Below, in pieces: positions 1 to 5,292 of a stretch of 14,621 nt of DNA (position 1 is the stretch's first letter; each line of letters opens with the position of its first letter). Below the pieces are notes generated by a model. That model had not been told where the DNA came from. It did not search any database and saw nothing but the letters and a program-made list of their open reading frames with translations. The stretch is from Ktedonobacterales bacterium (GTDB lineage: Bacteria; Chloroflexota; Ktedonobacteria; Ktedonobacterales; JADMIN01): assembly GCA_025450405.1 (NCBI GenBank), contig JANWHL010000219.1, positions 1 through 14,621 of the forward strand. The letters run 5' to 3'. A program made the position numbers and the translations under genes.

Positions 1-2
1 GT

Positions 3-617
3 GAAGACCGTCTGGACCGCTATGACCGCGACCTGCGCATCCAGGCCCTGCGCGAGGAGTTCCAGTCGCTGGCCGAAACGCCGCTGCCCCCGCCACGCAA
101 CGGCATCCTCCTGGCGCTGGTCATGACGGTAGGCTCGTTCCTGCTGTGCGCCTTCTGCGCCGGCGGGACGTACACCGGGCTGCTGCTACTCAATCAGAAG
201 CCGACCGCCCAGACCACCGCCGACGGATTCTGGGCCGACATGCTCGCTGGCTCGTACACACAGGCTCACGACGACTACTTCGCGCCGTCGCTCCGGGTGG
301 CGCTCGCGAGCCAGCAGTTTGGCATCGACGCGCAGAACGCCGATACGCTCTATGGCAAGGTGACGTCGGCGGTGGTCACCAAGGTGGCCGGCGACCAGCA
401 GAACAACGCCACGATCACCTACTCGGTCCAGCGCACGGCGCCGGGGGGCAAGGTGGTCACCTATCCGGTCACGCTGACGCTGGCGAATCACCAGGGGAAT
501 TGGGGCATCTCGGACATTGGCGCGGCCGTCACGCCGCACGCGGCGGGCGTCCCGGCACCGACACCCACCCCGACGCCGAAGACGACGTCGCCACCGACGG
601 CCACCACGGGCTCGTAG
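3..617 (+). CDS. Single-pass membrane protein with extracytoplasmic domain and Pro/Thr-rich tail (5' partial)
   Basis: The frame is open from base 3 to the TAG at 615-617, so the true start lies before the window. The ATG at 123 falls inside the membrane helix and is not a credible start. About 35 charged residues (many D, R, E) come first. A hydrophobic segment follows (around bases 105-195, containing ILLALVMTVGSFLLC), then an outside domain of about 100 residues with alternating strands and the motif GNWGISDIG near its end. The last 30 residues are rich in P and T (PTPTPTPK). The layout resembles small membrane-anchored proteins with a DUF4878/NTF2-like outer domain, but I cannot assign a family with confidence. 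The tail may be a wall-spanning or glycosylated stalk. It has no LPXTG-type signal, so the sortase gene 600 bases downstream need not act on it. Function unknown. Confidence 0.75.
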   Translation, partial: EDRLDRYDRDLRIQALREEFQSLAETPLPPPRNGILLALVMTVGSFLLCAFCAGGTYTGLLLLNQKPTAQTTADGFWADMLAGSYTQAHDDYFAPSLRVALASQQFGIDAQNADTLYGKVTSAVVTKVAGDQQNNATITYSVQRTAPGGKVVTYPVTLTLANHQGNWGISDIGAAVTPHAAGVPAPTPTPTPKTTSPPTATTGS

Positions 618-643
618 CGCAAGAACCGAGACGGACCTCTCCC

Positions 644-704
644 CCGCGGACCTCTCCCCCAGCCCCTCCCCGGCGCGGGGAGGGGAGCCGGAGGGGCGGC
701 GCGG
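644..704 (+). repeat. Palindromic C/G-rich dispersed repeat, copy 1
   Basis: A 61-bp unit that recurs at 753-813 with all differences confined to a 5-base loop. Its core is a perfect 9-bp inverted repeat, CCCCTCCCC at 663-671 and GGGGAGGGG at 677-685, around the loop GGCGC. An extra truncated left end (CCTCTCCCCC at 636-645) sits just before it. It comes straight after the stop codon of the membrane protein gene, so the hairpin could also act as an RNA 3' end, although no T-run follows. Confidence 0.9.
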
Positions 705-752
705 CCACGAGCGGGGCCAAGGGCACGCGGGACGGGATACCCCTCCCAACCC

Positions 753-813
753 CCGCGGACCTCTCCCCCAGCCCCTCCCCGCGCCGGGGAGGGGAGCCGG
801 AGGGGCGGCGCGG
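753..813 (+). repeat. Palindromic C/G-rich dispersed repeat, copy 2 (loop reversed)
   Basis: The same 61-bp unit as at 644-704, in the same direction. The arms are CCCCTCCCC at 772-780 and GGGGAGGGG at 786-794. The loop is GCGCC (781-785), the exact reverse complement of the GGCGC loop of copy 1. A further right-arm fragment, GGGGAGGGG, follows at 812-820. Confidence 0.9.
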
Positions 814-1223
814 GGAGGGGCGACGGGATTGCTTTGCGAGCAGGCGCCCTGAAGGCCGCGGGCAAGGACGCGGCGGGCTTGGCCTTTCGCCACGAAGGTT
901 GGTGCCTGTGGGGCGCGTTGCGCGTGGACGTTGCGCGTGGGCGCTCCCCTCATCGCCTGCCACGCTGGCAAGATCTCTGCGAAGAGAGAGCCGATCCGCT
1001 GGGCATTTGGCGCGGCTCGCCGCCGGTCGCCAGGTGATGCCGAAGTCAGATGCGGTGTCGCGGTTGCCAGGCGGTTCACGATGCGGTGGGCACGCAACCG
1101 TGCCCCCACGCCTGGCGGACCGATCGACGGGCGGGCCGGGAGCGCAACCGTGCGCCCCACGAAGCGTCCGGCGACGAGGGCTACCGGCGTGGACTATCCA
1201 GGTATGGTCTGAGGAGGCGCGGT

Positions 1224-1841
1224 GTGCGCGAGACGCATGGATCGCGGCGAATCACCCTGAGCGGCGCGCTGCTGGTGATGATGCTCGTTCCGCTGTTGGC
1301 TGGCTGCGTGCCGCTGCCATCGTTCCTGGCGCGGCCTGGCGGCACTGGAGCGAATCACTCGACCCGGGCCGGCCGGCCGGAGCGGCTGCGCATCCCGGCC
1401 ATCGGGCTGGATATGCCGGTGGTGCCCGTGGGGCTGGACATGAACGGGGCGATGGCGGCGCCACAGGGTCCGGAGAACTCGCCCGTCTGGCACGAGGGCT
1501 TCTGGTACAACGGTGGCTACCTGACCGGGCAGCCCGGAAACGCCGTTATCGCGGGCCATGTGGACGACGACAACGGCAAGCTGACGTCCTTCGCGGCGAT
1601 CACCCGGCTGGAGCCAAACGACGCGATCGACGTGGTGACCGACCACGGCGACACGTTGCGCTTCACGGTCGTGAGGGTGGCCGAGGTGGCCAACCCGATC
1701 GGTGGGCCGAACGACCCGACGGTGACGAGCGTGTTCGGGCCGTCGCGCACGCCCAACCTGAATCTGATCACCTGCGCGGGGTCGTGGGTGGGCAATGAGT
1801 TTGATCAGCGACTCGTCGTGTACGCGACATTAGGAACCTGA
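1224..1841 (+). CDS. Sortase, class E/F-like, with apparent lipoprotein signal
   Basis: A 205-residue predicted transpeptidase that would act outside the membrane, cleaving a sorting signal and joining the protein to another molecule. The GTG start is chosen because GAGGAGG (1211-1217) lies 6 bases before it; the ATG at 1050 would add an unlikely Arg/Cys-rich leader. Residues 12-27 are hydrophobic and end in LLAGC, a good lipobox with Cys28. The sortase fold follows: RLRIPAIGLDMPV (54-66), VIAGHVDDD with His112, LITCAG with Cys184, and DQRLVVYA with Arg196, which supply the His-Cys-Arg active site. The length fits class E/F enzymes. No gene with a clear sorting signal is visible in the window, so it may be a housekeeping or stand-alone enzyme. 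The family call is firm; the class and lipid anchoring are inferred. Confidence 0.88.
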   Translation: MRETHGSRRITLSGALLVMMLVPLLAGCVPLPSFLARPGGTGANHSTRAGRPERLRIPAIGLDMPVVPVGLDMNGAMAAPQGPENSPVWHEGFWYNGGYLTGQPGNAVIAGHVDDDNGKLTSFAAITRLEPNDAIDVVTDHGDTLRFTVVRVAEVANPIGGPNDPTVTSVFGPSRTPNLNLITCAGSWVGNEFDQRLVVYATLGT

Positions 1842-1853
1842 CAGCGGCCAGCC

Positions 1854-3326
1854 CTATGCGGCAGGCTCCTCATCGTCGGGCGGGAGCGCGAGCAGCGGGA
1901 GGCGGCCGGCGGCAACCGGTGGGAGCTGGCGATAGAGATCGGCGCCGGTGAGACCCGTGCGCCAGCTCCGCGCGGACGCGAGATCGGCGACGAAGGCGTC
2001 CTGGAGATCCACCTGGGTGGCCTGCCAGACCAGGCTGATGGCCCGCCGCGCGAAGGCGATGTCGTTCCGCGGCTCGATGCGGTCGAGATCCTCGAAGAAG
2101 AAGCCGCAGCTGGTGTACATCCACTGCGCGTAGTACTCGGCTTCGAGCAGACGCAGGGCGCGCGTCTCGTCAGGCGTGCCGGCTGGTCGCGTCGCGGGGT
2201 CGCCATGGCGGGCCCAGAAATCCGCGGCCGGCAGCCACCCATCGCGCAGCGCCAGATAGTCCTCACGGGCGGCCCACGGGTCGCGGAGGACCCCGGCGGT
2301 TTCGCGCTCGAAGATGGCGTCGATCTGGCCGGCGAGGCGGGTCAGCGCCGCGCGCAGCGCCGGCTTCCAGCGGTGGTCGCCCTCGGTGCAGTCGCACCCC
2401 TCGCTCCAGCGGGCCACGCCGTGCGAGCAACTCCAGGCGCTGGGGACGCGCAGCGTCACCTCCCGCGTGGCGGGGTGGTCGCGCAGGTAGCGACCCAGCG
2501 AGGTGACCTCGAATCCGTACGCGGGCGCGCCCTGGGTGACCAGATGGGTGAGGAAACGGTCGCGCCAGGACTTGTGGTGCCCATAGAGCTCCCCATCGGT
2601 GGCGACGAGAATGAGCTGAGAAAGGGCCGCCTCGGTCTTGGCGGCATTGAGGTGGTTGGGCAGATACGAAGCCGCGAAGGAGTCGGCGTTACTGGTGGTG
2701 TCCCAATCAAAGGAGACGCCCCCACTCAGCGGGCCGTTGTAGAAGAACACCGTGATGGTCCGGCCGCTGGGTAAGCGCACCACGTAGGGCTCGGTGCCAT
2801 CCACCCCCTCCGCCGCCTGCCATGGGGCCAGCACGGTGTAGCGCACACCACGCTCCGCCAGCAGGTCGAGCGATTCGAGGTCCACGGCGGTCTCGGCCAG
2901 CCACATCCCGTCGGCCGGCCGCCCGAAGCGGTGCTCGAAATCCGCGAGCCCCCAGGCGATCTGCACCCGCTTGTCGCGCGCGGAGGCCAGCGGCAGGATG
3001 GTGTGGTTATACGCCTGGGCGAGGGCGTTGCCCACGCCGTACTCGGCGACGTTGCGGCGGTCGGCCTCTACAATGCGCGCGTAGACGTCGGGGTGGGCGT
3101 GCTCCAGCCAGGTGGCCAGCGTCGGTCCGAGGTCGAAGCTGATATGGCCGAAATTGCCGGCCTCGGCATTTGGCCGATAGCATTCGGCGGTGATCTTCTC
3201 GTTGAAGTTGGGATACGGCGTGGCGCCGCTTTCCAAAGGCACCTGACCGGTGAAGGGATCCTCTCGTGGGGGCTGGTAAAAGTGTCCGTACAAACACAGC
3301 GCGGGCCGAATGGTCCGATCGTCCAT
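1854..3326 (-). CDS. Glycoside hydrolase family 57 protein (GH57/DUF3536 type)
   Basis: A 490-residue predicted retaining alpha-glucan-active enzyme (amylase or glucanotransferase type). Conserved GH57 blocks appear in order: HFYQPPREDP (from residue 15), GNFGHISFD (58-65), AQAYNHTILPLA (103-114), MWLAETAVD with likely nucleophile Glu145, and LVATDGELYGHH with likely acid/base Asp244. A helical C-terminal half follows, with CSHGVARWSEGCDC, as in DUF3536-containing members. No signal peptide is seen, so it is probably cytoplasmic and may work on stored glucan. The ATG at 3326 is preferred: it has GAGGT 8 bases upstream and gives the usual family N-terminus. The frame stays open to 3608, but that extension is Arg/Pro-rich and unlike the family. 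The gene stands alone and converges on the sortase with 12 bases between stops. The exact substrate cannot be read from sequence. Confidence 0.92.
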   Translation of the reverse strand: MDDRTIRPALCLYGHFYQPPREDPFTGQVPLESGATPYPNFNEKITAECYRPNAEAGNFGHISFDLGPTLATWLEHAHPDVYARIVEADRRNVAEYGVGNALAQAYNHTILPLASARDKRVQIAWGLADFEHRFGRPADGMWLAETAVDLESLDLLAERGVRYTVLAPWQAAEGVDGTEPYVVRLPSGRTITVFFYNGPLSGGVSFDWDTTSNADSFAASYLPNHLNAAKTEAALSQLILVATDGELYGHHKSWRDRFLTHLVTQGAPAYGFEVTSLGRYLRDHPATREVTLRVPSAWSCSHGVARWSEGCDCTEGDHRWKPALRAALTRLAGQIDAIFERETAGVLRDPWAAREDYLALRDGWLPAADFWARHGDPATRPAGTPDETRALRLLEAEYYAQWMYTSCGFFFEDLDRIEPRNDIAFARRAISLVWQATQVDLQDAFVADLASARSWRTGLTGADLYRQLPPVAAGRLPLLALPPDDEEPAA

Positions 3327-3563
3327 ACGCGGAGACCTCGTTTCCACCATGTCTACGAGTGGCGCCACGGCATCGTAGCACCCGTAGGAGTCTTCCCCGA
3401 CATCCCACAGTGGTCGCGACACTGACCGGCACGCACGTTGTACGCGCGCGCCCGGCGAGATTCCGGAGCGCGGGCCGCGCGCCGCGCGCCGGTGACATGG
3501 CGAGACGGAGGCAAGAGGTGTGCCAGATTGGCCACACCGCGTGGATGCTCGCTCCACTCCACC

Positions 3564-3569
3564 ATTATA
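3564..3569 (-). promoter_or_regulatory. Candidate -10 element for the GH57 gene
   Basis: On the minus strand this reads TATAAT, a perfect -10 consensus and rare in such GC-rich DNA. No good -35 is found at 16-18 bases (CAGAAG or CCAGAA). It would start RNA near 3557 and leave a leader of about 230 bases before the GH57 ATG. It may need an activator, possibly one binding the 21-bp repeats just upstream. Confidence 0.4.
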
Positions 3570-3607
3570 CCTGGCCTGTCCACGGGCTTCTGGGGGTCCC
3601 ACTCTCA

Positions 3608-3670
3608 ATGGGACCTCTCCCGAACATCATGGGACCTCTCCCGAACATCATGGGACCTCTCCCGAACATC
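3608..3670. repeat. Three exact tandem copies of a 21-bp repeat
   Basis: Units at 3608-3628, 3629-3649 and 3650-3670 are identical. Each begins ATGGGACCTC and ends CCGAACATC. Each unit contains a small dyad, GGGA-CCTC-TCCC. The spacing of 21 bases equals about two turns of the DNA helix, so the sites lie on one face. There are no spacers, so this is not a CRISPR array. It sits about 40 bases upstream of the candidate GH57 -10 element. Confidence 0.95.
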
Positions 3671-3754
3671 GCCATGTGGTAGAGCCGTCTTTTTCGGGCC
3701 CATCGCCGACGGCGTGCCACACACCCCCGACGCCACGGTGGCCGCGGATCGGCG

Positions 3755-3784
3755 CGTCCCCTCGCCGGTGCGGGCGAGGGGACG
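3755..3784 (-). terminator. 12-bp hairpin downstream of the HNH gene
   Basis: CGTCCCCTCGCC (3755-3766) pairs perfectly with GGCGAGGGGACG (3773-3784) around a 6-base loop. On the minus strand it lies about 50 bases after the HNH stop codon, where a transcript end is expected. No T-run follows, so it may instead be an RNA-stabilising hairpin or another palindromic repeat; its G/C character resembles the 61-bp repeats. Confidence 0.45.
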
Positions 3785-3831
3785 GAGAGCGCGTGATTGG
3801 GGGCGCTGATCCGCCATCCAGTCACGGCGTG

Positions 3832-4371
3832 CTAGTGCGCGGCGGCCACGGAGATCTGAGCCGAGCTCAGGAACGCTTCGTACGCCTCGCGCAGCCGGGG
3901 GTAGCGGAGCAGAAAGAACCCCGCGTACTCGTGCTGCAGCGGGCGCGGTTGCCGGATGAGGTGCATCCCCGCGTCCTTGAGCAGCCGGTTGCCCTTGCGC
4001 CCGTTGCAGGCGCGGCAGCTGGCCACGAGGTTATCCCACGTGCTCTGTCCCCCGCGTGAGCGGGGGAGGACGTGGTCGAGCGTCAGCTCGCGAGACTGCT
4101 TGCCGCAGTACTGGCAGGTCTCTTCGTCGCGCAGCAGGATGTTGGCACGTGTGGGGCGCAGGATCATGCGGGGGACGCGCACGTTGGCTAGCAGCTGCAC
4201 GATGACCGGCTCCTCGGCGTTGAGCCGACGCTCGGCGATGCCGTCTTCAATCACCGCGCGGACGGCATCGTCCACGAAGGCGACCTTTTGCTTGGAGAGC
4301 AGCACGACCAAGCGCCGCTCGGGGATGACCGAGAGCGGCTGGAGCGACGTGTTGAGCACTAAGACAGGCAT
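3832..4371 (-). CDS. Stand-alone HNH endonuclease family protein
   Basis: A 179-residue protein. The N-terminal 75 residues (PVLVLNTSLQPLSV, then a mixed strand/helix domain) match the small HNH proteins found in many Chloroflexota, Cyanobacteria and Actinobacteria. The C-terminal HNH domain shows CQYCG (Cys86, Cys89), LTLDHVLPRSRGG with Asp99-His100, DNLV with Asn114, and SCRACNGRKGNR (Cys119, Cys122). The four Cys would bind a structural zinc, and the His-Asn-His set a catalytic metal. The start at 4371 is supported by GGGAGG in the preceding 15 bases and by the typical MPVLVLN beginning; a GTG at 4404 is the less likely alternative. It probably cuts or nicks nucleic acid, but its role is unknown. 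No modification methylase, phage or toxin partner is next to it. Confidence 0.88.
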   Translation of the reverse strand: MPVLVLNTSLQPLSVIPERRLVVLLSKQKVAFVDDAVRAVIEDGIAERRLNAEEPVIVQLLANVRVPRMILRPTRANILLRDEETCQYCGKQSRELTLDHVLPRSRGGQSTWDNLVASCRACNGRKGNRLLKDAGMHLIRQPRPLQHEYAGFFLLRYPRLREAYEAFLSSAQISVAAAH

Positions 4372-4560
4372 GGGCGCTTCCCTCCCTTCACCGGGCAGTG
4401 GCACACCGCCATGCGACGAGAGGGGAGATGGACACCCAGCTGGGCTCCGAACGGGAGCCAGGGGAGCTATCTCTGTCTCTGACGTCTGTGGCGACCCACC
4501 AACAGGGTGAGGCGCGTACGCTGACCGCCGCGCTGGCCGTGCGACAGGGCGCGACTGGCG

Positions 4561-4593
4561 GACACAAAAAACACGCCCGGCACCATCGGGGCG
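4561..4593 (-). terminator. Intrinsic terminator for the tRNA-Pro transcript
   Basis: On the minus strand a short hairpin (arms CGCCC at 4593-4589 and GGGCG at 4578-4574, 9-10 base loop) is followed directly by TGTTTTTTGTG (six T at 4571-4566). This is the only clear hairpin-plus-T-run in the window. It would end the tRNA transcript about 130 bases past the tRNA. The stem is short (5-6 bp), so strength is uncertain. Confidence 0.55.
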
Positions 4594-4693
4594 ATGAGGG
4601 CGCGCGAAGCGCCCACTCGCTGATCCGTCCTGTGCATGGCGTGTTCCTCAGCGTACACACGTTGCCGCCCCCCGAAAAGGGGAGGCGGCAACG
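4594..4693 (-). other. Structured 3' trailer of tRNA-Pro: three successive hairpins
   Basis: Read on the minus strand after the tRNA there are three hairpins in a row. The first spans 4693-4660 (10 bp, then 4 bp after a one-base bulge, loop TTTTC). The second has CGCTGA at 4653-4648 pairing with TCAGCG at 4623-4618, with a 24-base interior. The third is GGGCGC/GCGCCC at 4614-4598 with a 5-base loop. The terminator follows. No gene is seen here on either strand. It may be only a processing trailer, or a small RNA released from the tRNA transcript. Confidence 0.45.
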
Positions 4694-4696
4694 GTT

Positions 4697-4773
4697 TGGT
4701 CGGGGTGAGAGGACTTGAACCTCCGACCTCAGCGTCCCGAACGCTGCGCGCTAGCCAACTGCGCTACACCCCG
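4697..4773 (-). tRNA. tRNA-Pro (anticodon CGG)
   Basis: A 77-base tRNA with the CCA end encoded. The acceptor stem is CGGGGTG/CACCCCG with discriminator A and the C1 start typical of bacterial tRNA-Pro. The D-arm region has AGCGCAGTTGGCTAGCGC. The anticodon arm is CAGCG-TTCGGGA-CGCTG, giving anticodon CGG, which reads codon CCG. The T-arm contains GGTTCAAGTCC. All four stems pair. It is a single gene with its own promoter upstream and a structured trailer plus terminator downstream. Confidence 0.97.
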
Positions 4774-4847
4774 AGAAACCTACCTCCACGCGCGCGGGGC
4801 ATCCATCTGGGCTGGTGCCGCCTGTGATGGCGCCCTCTCGCGGCTGT

Positions 4848-4877
4848 AGTATAGCATACGCCTTGCGCTGACCGCAA
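4848..4877 (-). promoter_or_regulatory. Promoter of tRNA-Pro
   Basis: On the minus strand: TTGCGG (4877-4872), an 18-base spacer, then TATACT (4853-4848), preceded by TG one base upstream (extended -10). RNA would start near 4841, leaving a leader of about 68 bases before the tRNA. A small hairpin CTTGCG-CTGAC-CGCAAG (4862-4878) overlaps the -35 element. Confidence 0.7.
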
Positions 4878-5180
4878 GGGGCGCGTCGGGTGGGAATGGA
4901 AAGCATGTCCGGCCACGGCGGCACCTACTGGTTCACCCGACCACTGGCGGACCCGCCCGCGGCGCGTGATGCTTGCCGTTCCGGTCCGCCGCGCTGGTAC
5001 GCCGTGTGCTGGTGTGGCATGCGACCGGACGCGGCGAATTGGCGCGCCCGCTCGTCGCGTGCATCCAGGTGCCCGCCGACCGGGCAGCGCTCGCCGAGGG
5101 ATTGATACCAATGCTGTGGCGCCCATGCCGGCGCCGTGGGCCGCGGCGAGGCGCCTGGGCAGGCTTTCCAGCCAGGGGCG

Positions 5181-5196
5181 AGCATGGTAACATGCT
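5181..5196. promoter_or_regulatory. 16-bp palindrome, candidate operator upstream of the kinase
   Basis: AGCATG-GTAA-CATGCT is a perfect 6-4-6 inverted repeat about 97 bases before the chosen kinase start. It is AT-richer than its surroundings and has the size and symmetry of a site for a dimeric regulator. It is a candidate only; no second copy was seen in the window. Confidence 0.35.
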
Positions 5197-5292
5197 GGAG
5201 CGGCAAGGAGTCGCGCGCTGAAGGACGCGGCGAATGCTCGGCGGGGCGGGATGGACAGAAAGCGTGCCGAGACTTGCGCTGAGGAGCGGAGG

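Larger units (their letters stand above)
618..1223. other. Gene-free stretch of about 600 bp with palindromic repeats
   Basis: No convincing gene is seen. The long open frames here are Arg/Pro/Gly-rich on both strands, as expected from GC-rich DNA. The first 200 bases hold two near-identical palindromic repeats plus fragments of them (entered separately). Further on are short direct repeats: GTTGCGCGTGG at 917-927 and 930-940, and a 17-18 bp pair starting GCAACCGTGC at 1094 and 1144. There is also a small perfect hairpin, TGCCA-CGC-TGGCA, at 958-970. The sortase ribosome-binding site lies at the right end. No clear promoter is seen for that gene. Confidence 0.6.
3327..3831. other. Intergenic region between GH57 gene and HNH gene
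   Basis: About 500 bases with no convincing gene. It holds a candidate -10 for the GH57 gene (3564-3569), three tandem 21-bp repeats (3608-3670), a spaced inverted repeat GCCGTC/GACGGC (3684-3689 and 3709-3714) and a 12-bp hairpin (3755-3784). The open frames across it are shadows with no coding character. Confidence 0.6.
4774..5292. other. Gene-free stretch between tRNA-Pro and the dual kinase
   Basis: About 500 bases with no credible gene. The open frames on both strands are short and Arg/Ala-rich. It holds the divergent tRNA promoter near the left end, a perfect palindrome at 5181-5196 and the ribosome-binding site of the kinase (GAGGAG, 5281-5286). I find no convincing sigma-70-type promoter for the kinase. 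Confidence 0.55.

Noticed and set aside
186..1160. 324-codon minus-strand open frame across the repeat region
   Set aside because: It is antisense to a better-supported gene, and its Pro/Arg-rich content comes from translating the G/C palindromes.
618..1223. Insertion sequence or transposase remnant
   Set aside because: No transposase-like translation or terminal inverted repeats with target duplications are visible; only short palindromic units are present.
146..1798. 550-codon open frame on the + strand
   Set aside because: It overlaps the membrane protein and sortase genes in another frame, runs through the palindromic repeats, and is Arg/Gly/Pro-rich with no motif.
3327..3608. N-terminal extension of the GH57 protein up to 3608
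   Set aside because: The extra 94 residues are Arg/Ser/Pro-rich and unlike the family N-terminus. They also cover the TATAAT element, and 3326 has a better start context.
3608..3670. Tandem 21-bp repeats as a CRISPR array
   Set aside because: The units touch with no spacers, there are only three, and no cas gene is present.
3832..4773. HNH nuclease plus tRNA as a mobile or defence island
   Set aside because: There is no integrase, repeated tRNA 3' end, methylase or toxin gene; this HNH type is commonly a stand-alone chromosomal gene.
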